A DNA stretch of 63,787 nt, taken from Thermus caldifontis. GTDB lineage: Bacteria; Deinococcota; Deinococci; Deinococcales; Thermaceae. This document shows positions 56,106-63,787 of this stretch, piece after piece. The DNA is taken from the NCBI RefSeq assembly GCF_003336745.1, contig NZ_QGMX01000012.1:1-63787 (forward strand), read 5' to 3'. The position numbers and the translations under genes were made by a program. Position 1 is the first letter of the stretch. Each line of letters starts with the position of its first letter. The notes beneath the pieces are model-generated. The model made no database searches, was not told the DNA's origin, and was given only the letters and a program-made list of their open reading frames with translations.

Positions 56106-57059
56106 ATGCGCCAAAAGCTTACTCCCCTTAGCGAATGGGCACGGCGGGAGGACATTCCCCACTCCACGGCCAGGAAGATGGTGGCCGAAGGGCGCATCCG
56201 GGCACAGAAGATCGGGGACCGCTGGTATGTGGTGGAGGACATTCCCGAGGACGCCATTAAGGGGGGTATGGTGCTCACCCTTTTCACCCATGCGGGCGGG
56301 GCGGGGAAGACCTCCCTGGCTCGGGACCTGGGGTTTGAGCTGGCCTCGAGGGGGAAGAGGGTTCTCTTGGTGGACATGGATCCCCAGGCGAACCTGTCAG
56401 CCTGGTTGGGTTTTGAGGACGTGGGGGAGCGGGATACCGTGCTCCCTGTTTTTGAGGGGGCGGATCTGCCCGCTCCCAAGGGGGTATACCCGAACCTGGA
56501 CCTCATTCCCAGCCATGTGGAGCTGGCCAGGGGGGAGGTATCCCTTTCCCGGGAACCCCACAACACCTTTGCCCTGAGGGCGGCTCTAAATGCGCTCCGG
56601 GAGAGGTACGACTACATTCTGGTGGATTCCCTTCCCTCCTTAGGAAGCCTGGCGGCGACGGCGGCCTTGGCCGCGGATGGGTTGGTGGTCCCGGTGGAGC
56701 TGAGCCGGAAGGGCGTGCAGGCCCTGGGTACGGTTATCGGGGTTGCTGAGGCCTACGGGAAAGCGTTGATGCGGATGCGCCTTTGGAGTGGGCGCTTCTT
56801 CGTCTTTCTTGTGGTGCCTACACATGCGGAGGGAACGGCTCGGGACCGTGAGGTGCTACGCCTGTTACAGGAAAGGCTGGGGGAAAAGGTGCCGGTGGCC
56901 CCTGCCCTGAGCCGGCGACCCGCTGTGTACCGCGAGGCTCAAACCCGGGGCATTCCTGTGCAGCTGGTGGGTTCGCCTGAGGTGGTGGCGGAGCTTAGGG
57001 GGGTAGCGGATTTGGTGGAGAGCTTGGTCAAGAAACGCTTGGAGGAGGTAGGTGTATGA
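56106..57059 (+). CDS. parA: ParA partition ATPase with N-terminal helix-turn-helix
   Basis: The 317-residue protein has an excisionase/MerR-like N-terminal module (LSEWARREDIPHSTARKMVAEGRI, residues 6-50), then the deviant Walker A HAGGAGKTSLA, VLLVDMDPQANLSAWLG, and DYILVDSLPSLG. It is of the ParA type Ia plan, with autoregulatory DNA binding likely. It overlaps parB (ATGA). GTG codons just upstream (56097) are less likely starts. Confidence 0.95.
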   Translation: MRQKLTPLSEWARREDIPHSTARKMVAEGRIRAQKIGDRWYVVEDIPEDAIKGGMVLTLFTHAGGAGKTSLARDLGFELASRGKRVLLVDMDPQANLSAWLGFEDVGERDTVLPVFEGADLPAPKGVYPNLDLIPSHVELARGEVSLSREPHNTFALRAALNALRERYDYILVDSLPSLGSLAATAALAADGLVVPVELSRKGVQALGTVIGVAEAYGKALMRMRLWSGRFFVFLVVPTHAEGTARDREVLRLLQERLGEKVPVAPALSRRPAVYREAQTRGIPVQLVGSPEVVAELRGVADLVESLVKKRLEEVGV

Positions 57060-57958
57060 AGCGTAGCCCCATCGAGCATTTTTTGCCCCCGGAGTTGGTG
57101 GAGCGCCTAGAGATAGATCGCCGGCAGGTTGGTTGGGACGCTCTTCCCCTGTCCGCCCTGCGCCCCCGCCCCCAGCCCCGGCGCCGCTTTGAGGAGGCCT
57201 CCCTAAAGGCCCTGGCGGAGTCGGTCCGGGCCCACGGGGTCCTGGAGCCCCTCCTGGTGCGCAAGGTGGGGGAGGGGTACGAGATCATCGCCGGGGAGAG
57301 GCGCTACCGGGCGGCAGGGCTGGCGGGCCTCACGGAGGTGCCGGTGGTGGTGCTGGAGGTGGACGAGAGGACGGCCCAGGCCCTCGCCCTCATGGAGAAC
57401 CTGCAGCGGGAGGACCTGAACCCCTACGAGGAAACCCTGGGCATCCTGGACCTCCTGGCCCTGGAGCTGGGGAAGGGTAGGGAAGAGGTGGTGAGCCTCC
57501 TACACCGGATGCGGGATGAGACCAGGGGAAAGGTTCCCCGTAACGTTACGGGGAGCCCTGAGGCGCAGAAGGTGGTGGAGATGTTCCGCACCTTGGGCCG
57601 CATGGATTGGCAAAGCTTCGTTCGCAACCGCCTTCCCCTTCTGAACCTCCCCGAGGACCTCCAGGAGGCCCTCCTGCGGGGGGCCATCCCCTACACCGCC
57701 GCTCTGGAGCTGAAGAAGGTGAAGGACCTCTCTCTCCGCCGGGCCCTCCTGGAGGAGGCGGAGGCGGGGCTATCCCTGCGGGACCTCAGGGCCAAGGTAC
57801 GGGAGGTGGGGAAGCCCAAGGCTAAGGCGGCCCCTTACCGGGACCTCCTGCGGCGCCTGTCCAGCCTGGACCTGGATACCCTCCCCCCGGAGGTGAGGGA
57901 AGAGGTGGAGGGATACCTGCAAGCCCTGGCGCGGAAGCTTGGTCTGGAAGCGAGATGA
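57056..57958 (+). CDS. parB: ParB centromere-binding protein
   Basis: 300 residues with the ParB/Spo0J signatures: PLSALRPRPQPRRRFEE, VLEPLLVRKVGEGYEIIAGERRYRAA (CTPase box GERRYR), LALMENLQREDLNPYEE, then a helical linker and a C-terminal dimer domain. The helix-turn-helix between them (about 120-190) holds a short RNVTGSPEAQ. A perfect 18-base palindrome lies within the gene. Confidence 0.96.
   Translation: MKRSPIEHFLPPELVERLEIDRRQVGWDALPLSALRPRPQPRRRFEEASLKALAESVRAHGVLEPLLVRKVGEGYEIIAGERRYRAAGLAGLTEVPVVVLEVDERTAQALALMENLQREDLNPYEETLGILDLLALELGKGREEVVSLLHRMRDETRGKVPRNVTGSPEAQKVVEMFRTLGRMDWQSFVRNRLPLLNLPEDLQEALLRGAIPYTAALELKKVKDLSLRRALLEEAEAGLSLRDLRAKVREVGKPKAKAAPYRDLLRRLSSLDLDTLPPEVREEVEGYLQALARKLGLEAR
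57536..57553. other. Perfect palindrome within parB, candidate parS
   Basis: CCCCGTAACGTTACGGGG is a perfect 18-base palindrome in the parB coding sequence, at codons for PRNVTG. It is unlike the chromosomal parS consensus (TGTTNCACGTGAAACA). ParB sites are typically 14-16-base palindromes near the par genes, which fits. Confidence 0.5.
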
Positions 57959-57982
57959 AGAGCTGGCCTATCTGGAGGTAAT

Positions 57983-60900
57983 ATGAACGAGGATAGCCTG
58001 AGCAAGTTTCAGAGCTTACTCCGCACCCTCTTTCAGTTTGACAGCGCTGACCTAGACTTCGGCATCTACCGCATCCTCAACCACAAGCGGCAAGAAGTGG
58101 AAAGGTTTATTACCGAGCGTTTGCCGGAGATTGTGGACGGGGCGTTTAAGCAGTACACAGCTGAGGAGAAAGCCGCAATAGAGAAGGAGTTGGAGCAAAC
58201 CAGAGAGGAGATCAAAAAGAACCTGGGCGAAAGAGCGTTTGGGGCGAACGACCAACTCAGCGAGCCCTATAGAGAAACACCGCTAGGCAAAAAATTTCTT
58301 TCTCTCAAGGAAAAGCTCAACCGGTATCAGATACCTGAAGAGCTAAAAACGCACATCTACAATGACCTCTACGCCTTTTTCTCCCGGTACTACGAGGACG
58401 GGGACTTCATCTCCAAGCGACGCTACGGACGCCAAGGGACCTACGCCATCCCCTACGACGGGGAAGAAGTAGTCCTCCACTGGGCAAACCGGGATCAGTA
58501 TTACGTGAAAACAGAGGACCGCTTCAAGGCCTATCGCTTTAAGGCGAACGGCTACACGGTCTCCTTTAAGCTACGCAACGTAGCCTTGGAGCAGAAGGGC
58601 AATAACGGCAAGAAGCGCTACTTCGTGTTGGCCCAAGATAACCCGGTAACCTGGCATGAGCCGGAGAAGACGCTTTCCGTGGCTTTTGAGTACCGTCCCC
58701 TTACGGAGGATGAAGAGAAGGCGCACGGTAGGACCGAGCAGAAGAAGCCGCAAGACAGCCTGAATGGGGAGGCAGAGCGGAGGATCCTGGAGAAGGTAAG
58801 GGACGACAACCTAAAGAAAGCGCTGAAGGCCCCGGAGGGCACCAATGGTCGGTCCCTGCTCCTCAAGCACCTGACCCGCTTCACCCGCAAGAACACCTCC
58901 GACTTCTTCGTCCATAAGGACCTGAAGGGATTCTTTACCTGGGAGTTGGACTTCTTCATCAAAAACGAGGTTCTTCTCCTGGATGAACTGATTGGCGGCA
59001 AGGCGGAGGACCTGCACCGGCATATCCTCCGGGCACGGGCGGTGCGCCAAGTGGCCAAGGATATCATTGACTTCCTGGCCCAAATAGAGAACTTCCAAAA
59101 GAAGCTTTGGGAAAAGCGGAAGTTTGTTGTCCGTACCGACTACTGTGTGACCATTGGCCAAGTGCCCGAGGAGCTGTGGGACGAGGTGCTGGCGAATGGA
59201 AAACAAAGGGAAGAATGGCGCGAGCTCTACTCGGTAGACGAGGAGGTGGACAAGGATTTCCTCAAAACCCACCCCACTCTGGTGGTGGATACCTGCCACT
59301 TTTCCGAGGACTTCAAGTGGCGCCTTCTCTCCCATTTTGAGGACCTCGACGAGTCCATAGACGGCCTACTCGTCAAGAGCGAGAACTGGCAGGCCCTCAA
59401 CCTGCTTTTGGAGAAGTACCGGGAGAAGGTGAAGTGCATCTACATTGATCCGCCGTATAACACAGGGAACGATGGGTTTTTGTACCGGGATAACTACCAG
59501 CATTCTACCTGGCTAACCATGATGGCGGATCGACTACTGTTGGCGAAATACACAATGGCTGAGGATGCGGTTATCTTTGTAAGCATTGACGACCGAGAGT
59601 TAGAAAAGCTGCGCTTTTTAATGGCCCATACCTTTTCCGAAGCGAATAAAATTGCGCAAATTACAGTCAAGGTCAAGGACCCCGCTGGGGTAGGGCAACA
59701 AAGTATCATTTTTGACATAAGTGAATATGGCTTGCTTTTCGCCCGAAACATTGAGAGCGTGCGCGCGTACGTTGCACGATACCCCATATATGAGTTCACG
59801 GAGGTTACGAAGCCCTTACGTGGCTATCGGCATTGGGTGGTCTCCTATGGCAAGAAAAAGCTTGTAAAGGAAATAAAGAGGCCCGGGGTTGGTACAATCA
59901 GAATCTACCAGTGGGATGGATACGAAATCAGAAACGCTGAGGAACTAGATTGGAAAGATTTCATAATGAAAGCTGAGCACATTTATGCCGACTATAACCC
60001 AAGTGGAGGCATGATTTTAGGCATTTTGAATGAGGTGCCCGAACGCGGACTCTCATCAATGGAGTACGTGCCCGTCAGAGGTAAATCTGCCGGACAACTG
60101 ACGAGCATTTACTTTCTGAACAGGCGCATCCTAGCCAAAGCGAGCGATGTTCTTACGGTACAGAATGGAAAGGCATACCGCCGTTCTGTCCTGACCAATC
60201 AATGGGAGGTTCCAAACGCTGCTTTACACGCAGAAGGAGGTGTCGGACTCACTTCAGGGAAAAAGCCAGAAATCCTTCTTTTCAAGGTTATTTCTGCTTT
60301 CTCTCAAGAAAGAAGCGTGGTGCTCGACTTTTTTGTGGGCAGTGGCACATCTGCCGCTGTTGCTCACAAAACAGGACGACGTTGGCTAGCGATTGAAGGA
60401 GACAATAACATCTTCCAGATGGCCTTGAAAAGGATGAAGCTAGTTCTTCGTGGAGAGCAGTCAGGGATTTCTAAGCAAGTGAAGTGGCAAGGTGGTGGCT
60501 TCTTCAAATACCAGTACCTTGAACAGTACGAAGATACACTCAACAACTTGGAGTTTTTCTGTGAAAGGTTAGGTGACGAATGCCAGTTCAACCTGGAGAT
60601 GTTCAAAGACCCCTTGGAGTTTTTCTGTGAAAGGTTAGGTGACGAATGCCAGTTCAACCTGGAGATGTTCAAAGACCCCTTTTCCTACAAGCTAAAGGTC
60701 CAGGAGGGGGATGAGATCGTGGAACGTCCGGTGGACTTGGTGGAGACCTTCAACTACCTACTAGGGATTCAGGTGAGGAGGATGCTGGCGTTTGAGCACA
60801 ACGGACGCCCCTACCGGGCTGTCCTGGGGGAAAAGGACGGCAAAAAGGTGGCTATCGTGTGGCGCTCCGTGGTGGAGCTAGAGGACAACGAGGAAGAGCT

Positions 60901-61060
60901 CATAAAGGACAGGGACTTCATTGAAGAGAAGGTTCTACCTGCCCTGCTGGGGGATGGTAAGCCTGACCGCCTCCTGGTGAACGGCCCCAGCTTCGTGGAG
61001 AACGCCGAAGCCATAGAGCCGGAGTTCCATCGCCTGATGTTCGCTCCTGTGGGGGTGTAA
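57983..61060 (+). CDS. Type III-like DNA adenine methyltransferase (Mod)
   Basis: GGAGGTAAT precedes the ATG. The 1,025-residue protein is long for a Mod: a 480-residue N-terminal region (LFQFDSADLDFGIYRIL near the start) precedes motif IV (DPPYNTG, about 489), a target-recognition part of clearly lower GC (59.5-60.4 kb), and motif I (VVLDFFVGSGTSAA, about 778). The order IV-then-I marks a beta-class N6-adenine enzyme. A 22-residue segment is exactly duplicated near 856-899. It is followed four bases later by the restriction subunit. Confidence 0.9.
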   Translation: MNEDSLSKFQSLLRTLFQFDSADLDFGIYRILNHKRQEVERFITERLPEIVDGAFKQYTAEEKAAIEKELEQTREEIKKNLGERAFGANDQLSEPYRETPLGKKFLSLKEKLNRYQIPEELKTHIYNDLYAFFSRYYEDGDFISKRRYGRQGTYAIPYDGEEVVLHWANRDQYYVKTEDRFKAYRFKANGYTVSFKLRNVALEQKGNNGKKRYFVLAQDNPVTWHEPEKTLSVAFEYRPLTEDEEKAHGRTEQKKPQDSLNGEAERRILEKVRDDNLKKALKAPEGTNGRSLLLKHLTRFTRKNTSDFFVHKDLKGFFTWELDFFIKNEVLLLDELIGGKAEDLHRHILRARAVRQVAKDIIDFLAQIENFQKKLWEKRKFVVRTDYCVTIGQVPEELWDEVLANGKQREEWRELYSVDEEVDKDFLKTHPTLVVDTCHFSEDFKWRLLSHFEDLDESIDGLLVKSENWQALNLLLEKYREKVKCIYIDPPYNTGNDGFLYRDNYQHSTWLTMMADRLLLAKYTMAEDAVIFVSIDDRELEKLRFLMAHTFSEANKIAQITVKVKDPAGVGQQSIIFDISEYGLLFARNIESVRAYVARYPIYEFTEVTKPLRGYRHWVVSYGKKKLVKEIKRPGVGTIRIYQWDGYEIRNAEELDWKDFIMKAEHIYADYNPSGGMILGILNEVPERGLSSMEYVPVRGKSAGQLTSIYFLNRRILAKASDVLTVQNGKAYRRSVLTNQWEVPNAALHAEGGVGLTSGKKPEILLFKVISAFSQERSVVLDFFVGSGTSAAVAHKTGRRWLAIEGDNNIFQMALKRMKLVLRGEQSGISKQVKWQGGGFFKYQYLEQYEDTLNNLEFFCERLGDECQFNLEMFKDPLEFFCERLGDECQFNLEMFKDPFSYKLKVQEGDEIVERPVDLVETFNYLLGIQVRRMLAFEHNGRPYRAVLGEKDGKKVAIVWRSVVELEDNEEELIKDRDFIEEKVLPALLGDGKPDRLLVNGPSFVENAEAIEPEFHRLMFAPVGV
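60548..60679 (+). repeat. Exact 66-bp tandem duplication in Mod
   Basis: Two identical 66-base units (60548-60613 and 60614-60679) encode LEFFCERLGDECQFNLEM + FKDP twice. It keeps the frame. Exact identity suggests recent duplication or an assembly error. Confidence 0.9.
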
Positions 61061-61064
61061 CCTT

Positions 61065-63787
61065 ATGGCCAAGGCCACGATCAACCAAAGCAAGGCCTCT
61101 GTCCCGAGGGTTTCCCGTCAGTTTCCTTTGCTCCAGGACCACCTGGTCCTCAACCGCTACTTCTGCCAGCTTTTCGGGTACCAAGACTTTCGTGCCCTAA
61201 GGGAAGCTTTGCGGGATCAGAAAGAGGGCTGGGTCGAGGATGAGCATAGCTACTTCTTCAGGGTACTGGAAGGACACAAAGGGCTGATGATCCCTCCAGA
61301 CCAGCTCGCCACCTATGACCTGCGCATCAAAGGGTACGTGGAACGGCTTAACCTCTTCCGGACCCTGCCCATTCAGCTCAAATACTTCCAGTATCTGGCT
61401 GTCCTATTCACCGAAGTGTACTTGGACCGGTTGTTTACCAACCCCGCGAGCCTTCTTGATGAACTCAATCGCTTCGTCGAACAGGAAAAGATGGGGAACC
61501 CCTCGGCTGCGTCCTTTTACCGGCCTTTCACCGAGCACGACCTGCGCAAGCTCGCCTTCTGGATGGCCACGGGTAGCGGCAAAACCTTGATCCTGCACAT
61601 CAACCTGTGGCAGTACCTGCACTATAGCCAGGGGAAGGAGCGGCTTAACAATATCCTGCTGATCACCCCCAACGAAGGGTTGTCCCAGCAGCACTTGAAG
61701 GAGTTGCGAAAGAGTGGCATCCGTGCGGGGCGCCATGGGGAGGCGGAAGCGCGCAACCTCTACTCCGGCGGCGAGGAGCCGTCCGTTACCGTCATTGAAA
61801 TCACCAAGCTGGTGGAGAAAAAGCGGGGTGGCGGTGTGACGGTGGAGGTGGATGCCTTCGGGGACAACAACCTGCTTTTCGTGGATGAAGGGCACCGGGG
61901 CGCCAGTGGCGAGGTTTGGCGGAATCTCCGCCAACGCCTTGCGGAGCGAGGCTTCACCTTTGAGTACAGCGCCACCTTTGGGCAGATGGTCAACGGGGCC
62001 AACAGAAATAAAAGGCCCGAACTCTTGGAGGAATACTCCAAGGCCGTCCTGTTTGACTACTCCTACCGGCATTTCTACGAGGACGGCTATGGCAAGGATT
62101 ACTGGATCCTCAATCTGAAGGTGAAGGACGGCCCCAATACCGATAACAATCCACGGGAAGAGAAGGACACCCACACCCAGTGGATGCTCTTGGGTAACCT
62201 CGTCTCCTTTTACCAGCAGTTATCCGTGTACCAGGAGTACCGGGAAGTCCTCCGCCCCTATAACCTGGAAAAGCCCCTGTGGGTTTTTGTGGGGCACACG
62301 GTCATTGGTAGCCAAACCCAGGACGATGAAAAAACCTTATCTGATGTGCAGCAGATCGTGCTTTTCTTCAAGGACTTTCTGGGCCATCCCGAGCGGTGGA
62401 CGGCGCGGATAAAGGATCTCCTCCATGGGAACACAGGTCTCAAGAACCCCAACAACGAGGATATTTTTAAGGACTTATTCTCCTATTTGCAGGGCAAGTA
62501 TTTGCTGGGCAAGGACTCAAGCTCTAAGGAGATCTATAAAGAGATCTACGTGGACATTGTGCGGCAGGTCTTCGCTGCCGAACCAGGTGAGAGTCTGCGG
62601 GTGGTGGAGCTGAAGGGAGCGGCGGGGGAGATTGGGCTAAGGGCCGGGGATGGCCCTTACTTCGGAGTCATCAACATCGGCGATGTGGCCGGCTTGATGA
62701 AGCTGCTGGAGGCCGAGCACCTCAAGCGTGAAGAAGAGAACTTTGCCGGCTCCTTGTTCAATCGTATCAACGATCGGGATTCCCCGGTCAATGTGCTCAT
62801 AGGCTCCCGCAAGTTCATGGAAGGCTGGGATAGTTTTCGAGTTTCCAGCATGGGGCTGATGAACATCGGCAGGGGCGAGGGGTCCCAGATCATCCAACTG
62901 TTTGGGCGTGGGGTAAGGCTCCGGGGCGAGGGACTCTCCCTCAAACGCAGCCGTGCCCTCGGGGTAGCGGAGGCTGTGCCATACTTGCCCGTGCTGGAAA
63001 CTTTGTACGTTTTTGGCGTTCGCGCCAACTACATGGCCCAATTCCGGGACTATCTGGAGCAGGAGGGTATCCAGGTGAACTTTGAGGAGCTCCACCTCCC
63101 CATCCAGGTGCAGGACAGCTTCCTGAACAGCGGGCTCCGAGTGTTGCGGCTACCTGAAGGGGAGCGGTTTGAAAAGGAGACAGGTATCGTACTGAAAGTA
63201 GAGTCCGAGTTAAAGGTAACCCTTGACCTACGGCCGCGTGTGCAGTTGGCAAGGCCCGGTGAAAACCTGGCTGGGAACGAGGAAAAGCTGGTTGGGGAGG
63301 ACAAAGCGGCCCTACTGCCTCAGTGGGCGCCCCTATTGGATTGGCGACGGATTTACTTTGACCTGTTGGCCTTCAAGCGGCTGAAGGGTTTCCACAACCT
63401 AGCCTTTAGCGAAGCCACCCTGCGGGAGATAGTGCAAAAGGGCACGTACACCATCCTTTGCTTAGATGACCAGCTGAAACCCCTGAACAGGGAAGTAGCC
63501 CTGGAAGACATCCGCCGGGCCGAGGATATCGCCATCGCCATTTTGCGTAAGTATGTGGCCGCCTACCATAGCCAGGAGCGTCGGAAGTGGGAACAGCAAA
63601 AGGTCATCCTAGAGGATCTCAAGAGAAGCGACCCCAACCTGGCATTCGAACGCTACACGCTTCGGGTGGAGAGGTCTGACCAGAAGTTCTTGCAGTCTGT
63701 ACGTAACCTCATTCAGTGTGCTAACGAGATCTACACGAAGGATGTAAAAGATTTCCCCAATATCCACTTTGACCGCCACCTATACCT
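61065..63787 (+). CDS. Type III-like restriction/helicase subunit (Res), N-terminal and central part
   Basis: The ATG at 61065 is four bases after the Mod stop. The frame is open to the end and continues at base 1 to 631, 1,096 residues in all. Helicase motifs are MATGSGKTLIL (Walker A, near 167), LLITPNEGL, LLFVDEGHRG (DEGH box, near 272), YSATFGQ (near 300) and FGRGVRLRGEG (motif VI, near 611). Type III Res proteins translocate or diffuse on DNA after binding with Mod and cut at distant sites. Ends in a PD-(D/E)xK-like domain. Composition is lower in GC than in the neighbours. This is a partial entry only because the window cuts the circle. Confidence 0.9.
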   Translation, partial: MAKATINQSKASVPRVSRQFPLLQDHLVLNRYFCQLFGYQDFRALREALRDQKEGWVEDEHSYFFRVLEGHKGLMIPPDQLATYDLRIKGYVERLNLFRTLPIQLKYFQYLAVLFTEVYLDRLFTNPASLLDELNRFVEQEKMGNPSAASFYRPFTEHDLRKLAFWMATGSGKTLILHINLWQYLHYSQGKERLNNILLITPNEGLSQQHLKELRKSGIRAGRHGEAEARNLYSGGEEPSVTVIEITKLVEKKRGGGVTVEVDAFGDNNLLFVDEGHRGASGEVWRNLRQRLAERGFTFEYSATFGQMVNGANRNKRPELLEEYSKAVLFDYSYRHFYEDGYGKDYWILNLKVKDGPNTDNNPREEKDTHTQWMLLGNLVSFYQQLSVYQEYREVLRPYNLEKPLWVFVGHTVIGSQTQDDEKTLSDVQQIVLFFKDFLGHPERWTARIKDLLHGNTGLKNPNNEDIFKDLFSYLQGKYLLGKDSSSKEIYKEIYVDIVRQVFAAEPGESLRVVELKGAAGEIGLRAGDGPYFGVINIGDVAGLMKLLEAEHLKREEENFAGSLFNRINDRDSPVNVLIGSRKFMEGWDSFRVSSMGLMNIGRGEGSQIIQLFGRGVRLRGEGLSLKRSRALGVAEAVPYLPVLETLYVFGVRANYMAQFRDYLEQEGIQVNFEELHLPIQVQDSFLNSGLRVLRLPEGERFEKETGIVLKVESELKVTLDLRPRVQLARPGENLAGNEEKLVGEDKAALLPQWAPLLDWRRIYFDLLAFKRLKGFHNLAFSEATLREIVQKGTYTILCLDDQLKPLNREVALEDIRRAEDIAIAILRKYVAAYHSQERRKWEQQKVILEDLKRSDPNLAFERYTLRVERSDQKFLQSVRNLIQCANEIYTKDVKDFPNIHFDRHLY

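Overview
The window is almost certainly one complete circular plasmid of a Thermus-type bacterium (Deinococcota). Bases 1-63 are repeated exactly at 63725-63787, and a restriction-subunit gene that starts at 61065 reads in frame across that join and stops at 631, so the circle is 63,724 bp. The host is inferred from the very high GC content and GC-rich third codon positions, an SLH plus coiled-coil plus beta-barrel envelope protein of the Deinococcota kind, leaderless starts just after -10 boxes, and a tmRNA built like that of Thermus thermophilus. No ribosomal, tRNA or essential metabolic genes were seen.

Layout. (1) 57983 through the origin to 631: a type III-like restriction-modification pair. 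838-5806: an MBL-fold RNase J-like protein, an HExxH protein, a broken peptidase and an AT-richer AlbA_2/Schlafen-type gene. (2) 14150 down to 5831: a minus-strand operon of at least five exported proteins of unknown family, one small protein and a subtilisin-like lipoprotein protease, started from a TATAAT promoter that appears leaderless. (3) 14350-18450: a degenerate tyrosine recombinase, a secreted thermonuclease and small genes. (4) 18139-21710: a run of mostly tiny genes, including a Rad52/DdrA-like annealing protein, a SWIM zinc-finger protein and a DnaJ-type zinc-ribbon protein. Most junctions carry the same hairpin plus strong Shine-Dalgarno module. (5) 21750-24800: 33-bp tandem repeats, a long inverted repeat, and three monocistronic cassettes with near-identical terminators, one of which encodes a sigma-factor-like protein.

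(6) 25213-46221: a type IV secretion/conjugation region with VirB2-, VirB3-, VirB4-, VirB6-, VirB10-like proteins, a VirD4-like coupling ATPase, a VirB1-like transglycosylase, a possible VirB9-like protein, an SLH/beta-barrel outer-membrane protein and a Ycf45/SpoIIIAA-like ATPase where a VirB11 would be expected. (7) 46242-54382: a TOPRIM primase, a complete tmRNA gene with an altered tag, a large P-loop/TPR/winged-helix regulator, RNase HI, an XRE regulator and a putative replication initiator whose gene contains origin-like DNA. (8) 54383-57958: a solo TnpB element between two small look-alike genes, then parA and parB with a perfect palindrome inside parB.

How it may work together (inference): replication from the rep gene, ParAB partition, conjugative transfer by the type IV system, stability and defence from the type III system and the AlbA_2 gene, and a small-gene island that could act on entering single-stranded DNA or on host defences. 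A TTAGCTA-cored element lies upstream of the primase, the cassette operon, a small DNA-binding/nuclease operon and (in variant form) rep, hinting at shared control of DNA metabolism.
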